Shown piece after piece: positions 37,243 to 46,592 of a stretch of 64,000 nucleotides of DNA. The DNA is from Serratia sp. UGAL515B_01. GTDB taxonomy: Bacteria; Pseudomonadota; Gammaproteobacteria; Enterobacterales; Enterobacteriaceae. The notes beneath the pieces were generated by a model that worked only from the letters and a program-made list of their open reading frames with translations, was not told the origin of the DNA and did no database searches. Made by a program: the position numbers and the translations under genes. The stretch covers positions 4,027,766 to 4,091,765 of the forward strand of contig NZ_CP109901.1 of assembly GCF_033095805.1 (NCBI RefSeq), written 5' to 3'. Position 1 is the first letter of the stretch; each line of letters opens with the position of its first letter.

Positions 37243-38306
37243 AACGTATTCTGGTTACCGGTGGTGCTGGTTTTATCGGCTCTGCCGTGGTAAGGCATAT
37301 CATCAGCGCGACTTCCGACAGCGTAGTGGTGGTCGACAAGCTGACTTACGCTGGTAATCTTGAGTCACTGAATGGTGTCGTTGGTAGCGAGCGTTATGCT
37401 TTCGAGCAGGTAGATATTTGCAATCGTAACGAGCTGGACCGTGTGTTTGCTCAGTATCAACCGGATTTCGTCATGCATCTGGCAGCAGAAAGCCACGTTG
37501 ATCGCTCTATCGACGGCCCGGCAGCCTTTATTGAAACCAATATAGTGGGCACTTACACCATGTTGGAAGCTGCCCGTCACTACTGGCAGGCACTGGCAGA
37601 AGAGAGGAGGCAGGCTTTTCGTTTCCATCACATCTCTACCGACGAAGTGTATGGTGACCTGCACGGTACTGACGATCTGTTTACAGAAACCACTCCTTAC
37701 GCGCCGAGCAGCCCATATTCCGCATCTAAGGCATCGAGCGACCATCTGGTCCGCGCCTGGCTGCGCACCTACGGTTTCCCTGCCCTGGTGACAAACTGTT
37801 CCAACAACTATGGCCCTTATCACTTTCCAGAGAAGCTGATCCCTTTGGTGATCCTGAACGCGATTGCCGGTAAACCGCTGCCGGTCTACGGCAATGGCGC
37901 ACAGGTCCGCGACTGGTTGTATGTAGAAGATCATGCACGTGCGTTATATCAGGTAGTGACGGAAGGTGTGGTGGGTGAAACCTACAACATTGGTGGTCAT
38001 AATGAGCGCAAAAATATTGAAGTTGTTCACACCATCTGCGATCTGCTGGAAGAACTGGCACCGAATAAACCGCAGGGTGTGGCGAAATATCGCGATCTGA
38101 TCACTTATGTCAAGGATCGCCCTGGTCACGACATGCGCTATGCCATTGATGCAGGCAAGATCGAGCGTGAACTTGGCTGGCGTCCGCAGGAAACCTTTGA
38201 AAGCGGTATCCGCAAAACAGTTTCATGGTATCTAAGCAATGAAACCTGGTGGCGCCGTGTGCAAGATGGGTCTTATGCGGGCGAGCGTTTGGGGCTTAGT
38301 CAGTAA
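37239..38306 (+). CDS. rffG: RffG, dTDP-glucose 4,6-dehydratase
   Basis: A 355-residue short-chain dehydrogenase (RmlB family) with TGGAGFIGSAVV at the N-terminus, the STDEVYGDL catalytic motif and the SPYSASKAS tyrosine-lysine motif. It makes dTDP-4-keto-6-deoxyglucose for the Fuc4NAc arm of ECA. The start is a TTG overlapping the wecC stop; E. coli rffG also has a non-ATG start. A 215-bp non-coding spacer separates it from rffH, which is unusual because these genes are normally adjacent. Confidence 0.96.
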   Translation: MKRILVTGGAGFIGSAVVRHIISATSDSVVVVDKLTYAGNLESLNGVVGSERYAFEQVDICNRNELDRVFAQYQPDFVMHLAAESHVDRSIDGPAAFIETNIVGTYTMLEAARHYWQALAEERRQAFRFHHISTDEVYGDLHGTDDLFTETTPYAPSSPYSASKASSDHLVRAWLRTYGFPALVTNCSNNYGPYHFPEKLIPLVILNAIAGKPLPVYGNGAQVRDWLYVEDHARALYQVVTEGVVGETYNIGGHNERKNIEVVHTICDLLEELAPNKPQGVAKYRDLITYVKDRPGHDMRYAIDAGKIERELGWRPQETFESGIRKTVSWYLSNETWWRRVQDGSYAGERLGLSQ

Positions 38307-38521
38307 TAACCTTCATCTGTTGGTTGCCGTACAGGGTCTGCTGTCCACAACGTTTAAATCTGTTCCCGACAGATTTGTGTTAACCCCCAACGACTTATAT
38401 GGGCAAGTTGTAGGGGGTTATGTATTCGCCACCTGTCTGTAGCTTGATCCCAGTAGATAGGGTTGTTTTGTCTTATGACAGAAAAAACTTTCGCGTAATT
38501 TAAAGTGAGCCAGGAGTGAAA
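38307..38521 (+). other. Hairpin-rich spacer between rffG and rffH
   Basis: A 215-bp insertion-like spacer inside an otherwise overlapped operon. It has two strong inverted repeats: aaatctgt / acagattt with a 5-base loop (38356-38376), and a 15-bp arm pair at 38382-38396 and 38405-38419 with an 8-base loop, one mismatch and one wobble. Neither has a U-run. A third short repeat (ttttgtc / gacagaaaa) lies near 38466-38486. No gene is seen. It could be a degraded mobile repeat, an RNA-processing site or an internal promoter region. Confidence 0.6.
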
Positions 38522-39403
38522 ATGAAAGGTATTGTTCTTGCCGGTGGTTCTGGGACGCGTTTGCACCCAATTACTCGTGGCGTTTCCAAGCAGTTGCTGC
38601 CTATCTATGATAAACCGATGATTTATTATCCGCTCTCGGTGCTGATGTTGGCCGGGATCAAGGACATTCTGATTATCTCTACGCCCGAAGACCTACCTTC
38701 ATTCCGCCGTTTACTCGGTAGTGGCCAAGAGTTCGGTATTAATCTCAGTTATGCCGAACAGCCTAGCCCGGATGGTTTGGCGCAGGCGTTCCTGATTGGT
38801 GAAGAGTTCATCGGTAATGAGCCGTGCTGCTTGGTACTCGGTGATAACATTTACTTCGGCCAGGGCTTTAGCCCGAAATTGAAAAGTGTGGTTGAAAGTC
38901 CGCAAGGGGCAACGGTATTTGGTTACCAAGTTATGGATCCAGAGCGATTTGGTGTGGTGGAGTTTGACGATAATTTCCGTGCGCTTTCGATAGAGGAAAA
39001 ACCGGCCAAACCAAAGTCTAACTGGGCGGTGACTGGTCTTTACTTCTATGACAATCAGGTTGTTGATTTTGCTAAACAGGTGAAACCTTCTCCGCGTGGT
39101 GAACTGGAAATTACCAGCATCAATCAGATGTACCTTGAGCGTGGCGAATTGAAGGTTGAGTTGCTGGGCCGTGGCTTTGCCTGGCTCGATACCGGTACTC
39201 ACGATAGCCTGATCGAAGCCAGTACTTTTGTACAAACGGTTGAAAAACGGCAAGGTTTTAAGGTCGCCTGTCTGGAGGAAATAGCCTGGCGTAACGGTTG
39301 GCTGGATGATGATGGTGTGAAACGTGCTGCTCTGGCATTAGCTAAAACCGGCTATGGCAAATACTTACTGGATCTCTTGCATGTTCGTCCACGCCAATAT
39401 TGA
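38522..39403 (+). CDS. rffH: RffH, glucose-1-phosphate thymidylyltransferase
   Basis: A 293-residue nucleotidyltransferase (RmlA family; same length as E. coli RffH) that makes dTDP-glucose. The N-terminal GGSGTRLHPITRGVSKQLLP and the GDNIYFGQGF block are diagnostic. The ATG at 38522 follows AGGAG with 6-base spacing; a GTG at 38516 lies inside that site. The downstream gene wecD starts 23 bases before its end. Confidence 0.96.
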   Translation: MKGIVLAGGSGTRLHPITRGVSKQLLPIYDKPMIYYPLSVLMLAGIKDILIISTPEDLPSFRRLLGSGQEFGINLSYAEQPSPDGLAQAFLIGEEFIGNEPCCLVLGDNIYFGQGFSPKLKSVVESPQGATVFGYQVMDPERFGVVEFDDNFRALSIEEKPAKPKSNWAVTGLYFYDNQVVDFAKQVKPSPRGELEITSINQMYLERGELKVELLGRGFAWLDTGTHDSLIEASTFVQTVEKRQGFKVACLEEIAWRNGWLDDDGVKRAALALAKTGYGKYLLDLLHVRPRQY

Positions 39404-40100
39404 GCCTTTGGGCTGGGAAAGTGAATTTTTTCATATTAAGAGCGCCAAACTGCAGTTTGACTATGCGGCACCCTTAGTCAGTGATACGGAACTGGATACT
39501 TTTGCGCTGGTTCAGGCAAAAATTCCAGCGCACCGCGTTGACTTGGCCGACGCACTGGCGAGATTACAATTTAGGCTGGTAGAGGGTGAAGTTGATTTCG
39601 CCTTGGTAATTGGCACAGAAAGTGCTTCATTATCGCCGGTAGTTCGCATCGCACAATCTGAAGATATTCCGCTATTGCGCACGGCTGCAGCCAGCGTCTT
39701 TGCTGTTAGCCGATTCCGTGCGCCATGGTATGGCTTGGAAGACAGTGGGCGCTTTTACGCGACCTGGATTGAAAAAGCGGTGTTGGGTACTTTTGATCAT
39801 CAGTGCCTGTTGGTACTGGGAAGCGACGGGAAGCCCGAAGGGTTTGTCAGCCTGCGCGATATTGACCAACAAGAGGCCCGTATCGGTCTGCTGGCGGCAC
39901 TCCCTGGAACACCAGGGAAAGGGACGGGGTCACGGTTGATGGCGGCTGCGATTAGCTGGTGCCAGCAGCGTCAGCTGCAGCGCCTGCGCATCGCGACGCA
40001 GATAAGCAATCTTGCCGCGTTACGGCTCTATCAACGACATGGTGCCAGCATAGAAAGCACCGCTTATTGGTTCTATAGAGGTTTACATGATTCCATTTAA
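39381..40100 (+). CDS. wecD: WecD (RffC), dTDP-fucosamine acetyltransferase
   Basis: A 239-residue GNAT acetyltransferase that uses acetyl-CoA to make dTDP-Fuc4NAc. Recognisable blocks are IEPLGWESEFF at the N-terminus, SRFRAPWYG, FDHQCLLVL, the acetyl-CoA loop GTPGKGTGSRLM and ESTAYWFYRG at the end. The ATG at 39381 is chosen to give the family N-terminus; it overlaps rffH by 23 bases. It overlaps wecE by 14 bases. It is slightly longer than E. coli WecD (224). Confidence 0.93.
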   Translation: MFVHANIEPLGWESEFFHIKSAKLQFDYAAPLVSDTELDTFALVQAKIPAHRVDLADALARLQFRLVEGEVDFALVIGTESASLSPVVRIAQSEDIPLLRTAAASVFAVSRFRAPWYGLEDSGRFYATWIEKAVLGTFDHQCLLVLGSDGKPEGFVSLRDIDQQEARIGLLAALPGTPGKGTGSRLMAAAISWCQQRQLQRLRIATQISNLAALRLYQRHGASIESTAYWFYRGLHDSI

Positions 40101-41217
40101 TGCACCACCGGTTGTTGGCACAGAACTCGATTATATGAAGGCTGCAATGGGCAGCGGTAAGTTGTGCGGTGATGGTGGTTTTACCCATCGCTGTCAGCAA
40201 TGGATGGAGCAACATTTTGGTAGCCCGAAAGTGTTGCTGACGCCGTCCTGTACAGCCTCACTGGAAATGGCCGCTATCCTACTGGATATACAGCCGGGTG
40301 ATGAAGTCATCATGCCGAGTTTCACTTTCGTGTCTACCGCTAACGCTTTTGTACTGCGTGGTGCTGTAGTGGTGTTTGTCGATGTGCGTCCAGACACCAT
40401 GAACATCGACGAAACCAAAATCGAAGCGGCCATCACTGATAAAACCCGTGCGATTGTGCCTGTCCATTACGCAGGCGTTGCCTGCGAAATGGACACCATC
40501 ATGGCGTTGGCGAAGAAGTACAACCTGTTTGTGGTAGAAGATGCGGCACAGGGCGTGATGTCGACTTACAAAGGTAAAGCCCTGGGGACGATTGGCCACA
40601 TAGGTTGCTACAGTTTCCACGAAACTAAAAACTACACTGCCGGTGGTGAAGGTGGTGCAACGTTGATTAACGATCCGTTACTCATTGACCGCGCTGAAGT
40701 GATTCGTGAGAAAGGCACCAACCGCAGCCAGTTCTTCCGTGGTCAGGTGGATAAATACACCTGGCGTGATATCGGCTCCAGCTATTTGATGTCAGACCTG
40801 CAAGCCGCTTATCTGTGGGCGCAATTAGAGGCAGCCGAACAGATTAACCAGCGCCGTCTAGAGTTGTGGCAGAACTATTATGACGCATTTAAACCGTTGT
40901 CTGATGCTGGTCAAGTCACTTTGCCGATGATCCCGGCGGATTGTGTGCATAACGCTCATATGTTCTACGTAAAACTGAAGGATATACAGGAACGTACCGA
41001 GTTTATTACCTACCTGAAAGACGCTGAGATCATGTCGGTCTTCCATTACATTCCTCTGCATGCCTGTCCTGCGGGTGAGAGGTTTGGCCGCTTTGTCGGT
41101 GAGGATCGTTTCACCACCAAGGAAAGCGAACGTCTGGCTCGTCTGCCGCTGTTTTATAACATGTCTGATGTCAATCAACGTTCGGTGATCAATACCATCT
41201 TGAGCTTCTTTGCCTGA
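40087..41217 (+). CDS. wecE: WecE (RffA), dTDP-4-amino-4,6-dideoxygalactose transaminase
   Basis: A 376-residue PLP-dependent DegT/DnrJ/EryC1-family aminotransferase, the E. coli length. The PLP lysine lies in SFHETKNYTAGGEGG, and VEDAAQGV supplies the cofactor-binding aspartate. It converts dTDP-4-keto-6-deoxyglucose to the 4-amino sugar acetylated by WecD. It overlaps wecD and ends one base before wzxE. Confidence 0.96.
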   Translation: MIPFNAPPVVGTELDYMKAAMGSGKLCGDGGFTHRCQQWMEQHFGSPKVLLTPSCTASLEMAAILLDIQPGDEVIMPSFTFVSTANAFVLRGAVVVFVDVRPDTMNIDETKIEAAITDKTRAIVPVHYAGVACEMDTIMALAKKYNLFVVEDAAQGVMSTYKGKALGTIGHIGCYSFHETKNYTAGGEGGATLINDPLLIDRAEVIREKGTNRSQFFRGQVDKYTWRDIGSSYLMSDLQAAYLWAQLEAAEQINQRRLELWQNYYDAFKPLSDAGQVTLPMIPADCVHNAHMFYVKLKDIQERTEFITYLKDAEIMSVFHYIPLHACPAGERFGRFVGEDRFTTKESERLARLPLFYNMSDVNQRSVINTILSFFA

Positions 41218-41218
41218 T

Positions 41219-42469
41219 ATGTCTCTGGCAAAAGCATCGATTTGGACCGCAGGCTCCACGCTGATTAAGATTGGTGTGGGGCTATTGGTGGTTAAAATGT
41301 TGGCGGTGGCTTTCGGCCCTAGCGGTGTTGGGCAGGCGGGTAACTTCCGCCAACTGATTACCGTGCTGGGCGTGTTGTCAGGGGCCGGGATTTTTAATGG
41401 CATTACCAAGTATGTCGCTGAGTACCATCAGGATCCACAGCGCTTACGCATGGCCGTGGGCACGTCCTCCACTATTGTCCTGGGGTTTTCAACCCTGCTT
41501 GCGTTGGTATTTTTGTTTGCCGCAGAGCCAATCAGCCGCGGCCTGTTTGGTCATGCTGAATATGTGAATGTGGTACGCGCGGTGGCTTTCATCCAAATGG
41601 GGATCGCCTACGCCAACCTCTTCCTGGCGATCCTCAAAGGTTACCGCGACGCCATGGGTAATGCCTTGGCAGTGATCCTTGGTAGCCTGATCGGTGTGCT
41701 CGCTTTCACGCTGTGCTTTACCTTGGGCGGCTATGAAGGCTCACTGGCCGGGTTAGCATTGGTCCCAGCATTGGTGGTGCTACCGGCAGGTTTCTTACTG
41801 TGGCGCCGAAAAGTGTTACCACTAAATTACTTGGCACTGGCTTGGGATAAAGCCTTGGCCAGCCATCTCGGCAAGTTTACAGTTATGGCATTGATCACCT
41901 CTGTGACCTTGCCAGTCGCCTATATCATGATGCGTAATCTGCTGGCGACCCATTACAGTTGGGATGAGGTGGGGATTTGGCAAGGCGTGAGCAGTATCTC
42001 CGACGCCTATCTGCAATTTATTACCGCTTCTTTCACGGTTTATCTGCTGCCAACGCTGTCGCGCCTGAAGGATAAAAGCGCTATTTCGCAGGAAATCGTG
42101 CGCTCACTGAAGTTTGTGCTGCCCGCAGTGGCGGCGGCCAGTTTTACCGTTTGGCTGCTGCGTGATTTCGCCATTTGGCTGTTATTCTCAGAAAAATTTG
42201 TCGCTATGCGTGATCTGTTTGCCTGGCAGCTGGTGGGGGATGTGCTGAAGGTTGGCGCTTACGTATTCGGTTATCTGGTGATCGCTAAAGCATCGCTGCG
42301 CTTTTATATTCTGACAGAGGTCAGCCAATTCACTTTGCTGACGCTCTTTTCGCACTGGCTTATCCCGCTGCATGGTGCATTGGGGGCTGCCCAGGCCTAT
42401 ATGGCAACCTACATCGTGTATTTCGCGCTTTGTTGCTGCGTATTCATTCTTTATCGTAGACGAGTATGA
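41219..42469 (+). CDS. wzxE: WzxE, ECA lipid III flippase
   Basis: A 416-residue polytopic membrane protein of the polysaccharide-transport (MOP) superfamily with about 12 hydrophobic helices. It flips the undecaprenyl-linked trisaccharide across the inner membrane. Long identical-looking stretches with E. coli WzxE include VTLPVAYIMMR and YSWDEVGIWQGVSSISDAYLQ. The ATG at 41219 gives the MSLAKAS start. It overlaps wecF by 4 bases. Confidence 0.95.
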   Translation: MSLAKASIWTAGSTLIKIGVGLLVVKMLAVAFGPSGVGQAGNFRQLITVLGVLSGAGIFNGITKYVAEYHQDPQRLRMAVGTSSTIVLGFSTLLALVFLFAAEPISRGLFGHAEYVNVVRAVAFIQMGIAYANLFLAILKGYRDAMGNALAVILGSLIGVLAFTLCFTLGGYEGSLAGLALVPALVVLPAGFLLWRRKVLPLNYLALAWDKALASHLGKFTVMALITSVTLPVAYIMMRNLLATHYSWDEVGIWQGVSSISDAYLQFITASFTVYLLPTLSRLKDKSAISQEIVRSLKFVLPAVAAASFTVWLLRDFAIWLLFSEKFVAMRDLFAWQLVGDVLKVGAYVFGYLVIAKASLRFYILTEVSQFTLLTLFSHWLIPLHGALGAAQAYMATYIVYFALCCCVFILYRRRV

Positions 42470-43551
42470 ACATACTGATCCACGTACTGGGATCTGATAT
42501 CCCGCATCATAATCAGACGGTGCTGCGCTTTTTTAATGATGTGCTGGCAGAACGTCTGCCTTCTGAACAAGTGTGTCACTTTATGGTGGCATCCAAGGAT
42601 GTCGCGGCGTTAGGCGAGTTTCCCAAACTGACTATCGAGACTTTTTCAGGCAAAAAACGCTTGGCCGAGGCAGTGATTGCCCGTGCTCAGGCCAACCGCG
42701 ATAGCCGATTTTTCCTGCATGGCCAGTTTAACGCAGTACTGTGGCTTGCCTTGCTGAGTGGTAAAATCAAAGCACGACAGGTGAGCTGGCATATTTGGGG
42801 AGCCGACCTGTATGAAAATGCTACCAGTTGGAAGTTCCGTCTGTTCTATATTCTGCGGCGCATTGCTCAAGGGCGGGTAGGGCGCGTGTTTGCGACGCGT
42901 GGCGATTTGATCCATTACAATCAGCGGCATGCTCGCGTGCCGGCATCATTGCTCTATTTCCCGACGCGGATGGATCCGGCATTAACCGGCCTCGAGGTAG
43001 AAAAGCACCTGGCTGGGCCGATGACGATCCTGTTGGGGAACTCTGGAGATAAGACAAACCGCCATATAGAAGCGCTGCAGTCGATTCATCAGCAGTTTGG
43101 TCCCGATGTGCGAGTGATCATTCCCATGGGCTACCCGGCCAATAACGAAACCTATATTGAACAGGTTCGCGAAGCGGGATTGAAACTGTTTGGTGAGCAA
43201 CGGCTGCAATTGCTGACCCAACAGATGGCATTTGATGACTATCTGAATATCCTGCGTGAATGCGATCTCGGCTATTTTATTTTTGATCGTCAGCAGGGTG
43301 TCGGTACGCTTTGTTTGTTAATCCAGTTTGGCGTGCCGTTCGTTCTCAGCCGTAAGAACCCATTCTGGCAAGATCTGGCTGAGCAGCATCTGCCGGTATT
43401 GTTCTATGGCGACTCTTTGGATGAAGCTGTGGTCCGTGAATCACAACGCCAACTTGCTACGCTGGATAAACGGTCAATTGCCTTTTTCAACCCGAATTAT
43501 GTCGCTGGTTGGGAGCAGGCGTTGGCACTGGCAGCGGGAGAAAATCCATGA
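42466..43551 (+). CDS. wecF: WecF (RffT), TDP-Fuc4NAc:lipid II Fuc4NAc transferase
   Basis: A 361-residue peripheral glycosyltransferase (GT56) that adds Fuc4NAc to complete lipid III. The N-terminal HVLGSDIPHHN, WHIWGADLYE, ILLGNSGDKTNRH and the C-terminal RQQGVGTLCLLIQFGVP are characteristic. It overlaps wzxE and wzyE, each by an ATGA junction. Confidence 0.95.
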   Translation: MNILIHVLGSDIPHHNQTVLRFFNDVLAERLPSEQVCHFMVASKDVAALGEFPKLTIETFSGKKRLAEAVIARAQANRDSRFFLHGQFNAVLWLALLSGKIKARQVSWHIWGADLYENATSWKFRLFYILRRIAQGRVGRVFATRGDLIHYNQRHARVPASLLYFPTRMDPALTGLEVEKHLAGPMTILLGNSGDKTNRHIEALQSIHQQFGPDVRVIIPMGYPANNETYIEQVREAGLKLFGEQRLQLLTQQMAFDDYLNILRECDLGYFIFDRQQGVGTLCLLIQFGVPFVLSRKNPFWQDLAEQHLPVLFYGDSLDEAVVRESQRQLATLDKRSIAFFNPNYVAGWEQALALAAGENP

Positions 43552-44912
43552 CGTTGGCACAGTTTGGCGGTTTATTCGTTGTTTATCTGATTGGTGTGGT
43601 GTTTGTACTTACCTTTACCTATCAGGAGTTTCGTCGCGTACGTTTTAACTTTAACGTTTTCTTCTCTCTGCTGTATCTGCTGACATTTTATTTTGGTTTC
43701 CCACTGACCTGTCTGCTGGTGTTCCGGTTCGATGTACAGGTCGTTCCCGTAGAGTTTCTGTTGTATGCCATTCTCTCTGCCACCAGTTTTTACGCGATTT
43801 ACTATGTCAGCTACAAAACACGGTTACGTAAACGGCACAACCAAATCCATAAGGCGATTTTCACCATGAATAGGGTGGAAACGCATTTGACCTGGATGCT
43901 GTTGGCATTGGTGGCGATCGGTACCGTGGGCATCTTCTTCATGCAAAACGGTTTCCTGCTGTTCAAGTTGAATTCCTACAGCCAGATTTTCTCTAGTGAT
44001 GTGTCGGGTGTGGCGCTTAAACGTTTCTTCTACTTTTTTATCCCGGCAATGCTAGTGGTTTACTTTCTTCGACAGGATGTGCGCGGCTGGTTGTTCTTCT
44101 TGGCTGCGACGGTAACTTTCGGCATTCTGACTTATGTGATTGTGGGCGGCACGCGTGCCAACATCATCATTGCTTTTTCGTTGTTCCTGTTCATCGGGAT
44201 TGTACGTGGCTGGATTTCTTTGTGGATGCTGGTAGCCGCAGGCGTGTTTGGTATCGTAGGGATGTTCTGGCTGGCTCTGAAACGCTATAGCTTGGATGTT
44301 AGTGGCCCAGAAGCGTTTTACACTTTCCTGTATCTGACACGCGATACCTTTTCGCCGTGGGAAAACCTGGCATTGTTGCTGCAAAATTACGACAAGATCG
44401 ATTTCCAAGGGCTCGCGCCGATTGCGCGCGATTTCTACGTGTTTATACCTACCTGGCTATGGCCGGGGCGGCCGGATTTGGTGCTCAATACCGCGAACTA
44501 CTTTACCTGGGATGTGCTCGACAACCACTCTGGGCTGGCGATTTCACCGACACTTATTGGCTCGCTGGTCGTCATGGGGGGAGTGCTGTTTATTCCGTTG
44601 GGAGCTATCGTAGTTGGGTTGACTATCAAATGGTTCGACTGGCTGTATGAAATGGGGAAAAGTGAACAGAACCGCTATAAGGCAGCTATTTTACAGGGAT
44701 TCTGCTTCGGAGCTGTGTTCAATATCATCGTGCTGGCACGAGAAGGTGTGGACTCTTTTGTCTCACGGGTGGTGTTCTTCTGCCTCATTTTTGGTCTCTG
44801 TTTGATTTTGGCAAAATTATTGTACTGGATGTTTGATGTTGCCGGGCTGATCAAAGTACGCAACGTGCGGTGTGCTCAGGTTCCTACTCTCAAGACCCCT
44901 CTGCAAAGGTAA
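43548..44912 (+). CDS. wzyE: WzyE, ECA polymerase
   Basis: A 454-residue polytopic inner-membrane protein with many hydrophobic helices that joins ECA trisaccharides in the periplasm. The stretches FRRVRFNFNVFFSLLYLLTF, GGTRANIIIAF and FYTFLYLTRDTFSPWENLAL are conserved in the family. The ATG at 43548 is chosen at the ATGA junction with wecF. It ends 9 bases before wecG. Confidence 0.95.
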   Translation: MTLAQFGGLFVVYLIGVVFVLTFTYQEFRRVRFNFNVFFSLLYLLTFYFGFPLTCLLVFRFDVQVVPVEFLLYAILSATSFYAIYYVSYKTRLRKRHNQIHKAIFTMNRVETHLTWMLLALVAIGTVGIFFMQNGFLLFKLNSYSQIFSSDVSGVALKRFFYFFIPAMLVVYFLRQDVRGWLFFLAATVTFGILTYVIVGGTRANIIIAFSLFLFIGIVRGWISLWMLVAAGVFGIVGMFWLALKRYSLDVSGPEAFYTFLYLTRDTFSPWENLALLLQNYDKIDFQGLAPIARDFYVFIPTWLWPGRPDLVLNTANYFTWDVLDNHSGLAISPTLIGSLVVMGGVLFIPLGAIVVGLTIKWFDWLYEMGKSEQNRYKAAILQGFCFGAVFNIIVLAREGVDSFVSRVVFFCLIFGLCLILAKLLYWMFDVAGLIKVRNVRCAQVPTLKTPLQR

Positions 44913-44921
44913 GCACAATAA

Positions 44922-45662
44922 ATGAAAGCAAAGATTTCAGTTCCCCAATATGAACTACGTGGTTTCAGCCTGTGGGGATTTCGTGACATGGCACAGTGCA
45001 TGGACTTTCTGTTTGATGCAGGCCAGGTAAAACAGGGTACATTGGTAGCGATGAACGCAGAGAAAATCCTCAACGCAGAAACCGATCCCGCTTTGCATAC
45101 GCTTCTGGTCGAGGCAGAGTATAAGTACGCCGATGGCATCAGCATGGTGCGTTCGATTCGCCGAAAGTATCCTGGTGCTGATGTTTCTCGCGTTGCGGGT
45201 GCCGACCTGTGGGAAGCGCTGATGCAGCGTGCTGGGCAGGAAGGAACCCCCGTATTTCTAGTGGGGGGTAAACCTGCAGTATTAGCAGAAACCGAGCAGA
45301 AACTACGTAGTCAGTGGAATGTGAACCTCGTGGGAAGCCAGGATGGATATTTTTCAACGGAACAGCGCGAAGCGCTGTTTGAACAGATCCGCGCCAGTGG
45401 TGCAGCCATTGTAACGGTAGCAATGGGATCGCCAAAACAGGAGATCCTGATGCGTGACTGCCGCAAAGTACATCCACAGGCTCTTTATATGGGCGTAGGC
45501 GGTACTTACGACGTCTTTACCGGCCATGTGAAACGTGCCCCTAAGGTCTGGCAGAATCTTGGCCTGGAGTGGTTGTATCGCTTACTCAGCCAGCCAAGCC
45601 GCATTCGGCGCCAGCTCAAGTTGCTTAAATTCGTTGGCTATTACTACACCGGCAGAATGTGA
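44922..45662 (+). CDS. wecG: WecG (RffM), UDP-ManNAcA transferase
   Basis: A 246-residue GT26 (WecG/TagA/CpsF) glycosyltransferase that adds ManNAcA to lipid I, giving lipid II. The N-terminal FRDMAQCMDFL, the MNAEKILNAE stretch, YADGISMVRSIRRKYP, VAMGSPKQEILM and GVGGTYDVFTGHVKRAP are typical. It is the last gene of the ECA operon. A weak inverted repeat with a T-tract near 45763-45780 may mark its end. Confidence 0.95.
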   Translation: MKAKISVPQYELRGFSLWGFRDMAQCMDFLFDAGQVKQGTLVAMNAEKILNAETDPALHTLLVEAEYKYADGISMVRSIRRKYPGADVSRVAGADLWEALMQRAGQEGTPVFLVGGKPAVLAETEQKLRSQWNVNLVGSQDGYFSTEQREALFEQIRASGAAIVTVAMGSPKQEILMRDCRKVHPQALYMGVGGTYDVFTGHVKRAPKVWQNLGLEWLYRLLSQPSRIRRQLKLLKFVGYYYTGRM

Positions 45663-45834
45663 TGCAGCATAGGAATGAGTGTGTTGTGTTTTGCGTTTTG
45701 TATAAACCAAGAACATCAATCTGAAAATTGGACGGAAAGTTATCTCTGGTATTAGAGAAATGGCCCTTAATTGGCCTTTATAGTGTAAGAGTGAGCAAAG
45801 CGTAATCAAACACAACATTTCTGTGAAAAAGCAC

Positions 45835-45863
45835 TAGACAGGATGGGTTTAAAACCGTAGTAT
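45835..45863 (+). promoter_or_regulatory. tRNA operon promoter with GC-rich discriminator
   Basis: TAGACA (-35, 45835-45840), a 17-base spacer and TAGTAT (-10, 45858-45863), each 5/6 to the sigma-70 consensus. A GC-rich discriminator (CCCCACCCGC) follows, the hallmark of stringently controlled stable-RNA promoters. The predicted start is near 45870, about 15 bases before tRNA-Arg. Confidence 0.8.
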
Positions 45864-45884
45864 CCCCACCCGCAACGGCGCTAC

Positions 45885-45961
<77 letters not shown>

Positions 45962-46021
45962 TTAATTTTGTGCGCAGGAGCTGCGGTGGTATGATTACCG
46001 CGTGAAGTAGTTTGAAGTAAT

Positions 46022-46098
46022 GGTGGCTATAGCTCAGTTGGTAGAGCCCTGGATTGTGATTCCAGTTGTCGTGGGTTCGAGTCCCATTAGCCACCCCA
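46022..46098 (+). tRNA. tRNA-His (GTG)
   Basis: A 77-nt gene including the extra 5' G, with anticodon GTG at 46056-46058 and encoded CCA. It corresponds to hisR in the same four-tRNA array as in E. coli. Confidence 0.97.
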
Positions 46099-46144
46099 CT
46101 TTGCTCAGGGCAAAGTAAAAATTTGAAAGCTGTTTTGTGACCGT

Positions 46145-46231
46145 GCGAAGGTGGCGGAATTGGTAGACGCGCTAGCTTCAGGTGTTAGTGTTCTTACGGA
46201 CGTGAGGGTTCAAGTCCCTCTCTTCGCACCA
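46145..46231 (+). tRNA. tRNA-Leu (CAG)
   Basis: An 87-nt class II tRNA with a long variable arm, acceptor GCGAAGG, anticodon CAG at 46179-46181 and encoded CCA. It corresponds to leuT. Confidence 0.97.
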
Positions 46232-46296
46232 CACAAAATGTCTGATATTTACATAGACGTAAGCTATAAAATTAAGTAGCATCAGTAACAATAAAT

Positions 46297-46373
46297 CGGC
46301 GAGTAGCGCAGCTTGGTAGCGCAACTGGTTTGGGACCAGTGGGTCGGAGGTTCGAATCCTCTCTCGCCGACCA
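46297..46373 (+). tRNA. tRNA-Pro (TGG)
   Basis: A 77-nt gene with anticodon TGG at 46331-46333 and encoded CCA, corresponding to proM. Its last 18 bases are duplicated exactly at 46593-46610 and more loosely at 46829-46846. The 3' end therefore marks a tandem-duplicated unit or an old integration site. Confidence 0.97.
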
Positions 46374-46592
46374 ATTTAGAAAAACCTGCTTTTAAGCAGG
46401 TTTTTTTACGTCTGGAGTTCAAAGAGGATGAGACAAAGCTGTCGGGAACAGTTTTGAACAACGCGTTAGCGTTGGCCCTAAAGGTGGAGCGCAGGATGCG
46501 CGAAATAACCTCCGAAGGAGGTTTGAGCCGAGCGTAGCGAGACAACGTTGCTTTCGCAACGGCCCGAAGGGCGAGCATCGAAGATGCGAGTC
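46356..46592 (+). repeat. Hairpin-rich tandem repeat, unit 1
   Basis: A 237-bp unit opening with the last 18 bases of tRNA-Pro, then the tRNA terminator, then about 160 bases packed with small hairpins. Clear ones are ctgt/acag, aacgc/gcgtt, gcgca/tgcgc, aacctcc/ggaggtt, cgttgc/gcaacg and gcatc/gatgc; most have 3-5 base loops such as GAA. The unit is nearly identical to the next 237 bases. No coding potential is believed; the long minus-strand frames here reflect the hairpin sequence. Confidence 0.85.
46381..46407 (+). terminator. Terminator of the tRNA operon
   Basis: A 9-bp stem (aaaacctgc / gcaggtttt) closes a 6-base loop and is followed by further T residues. It lies 8 bases past tRNA-Pro. 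Confidence 0.92.
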
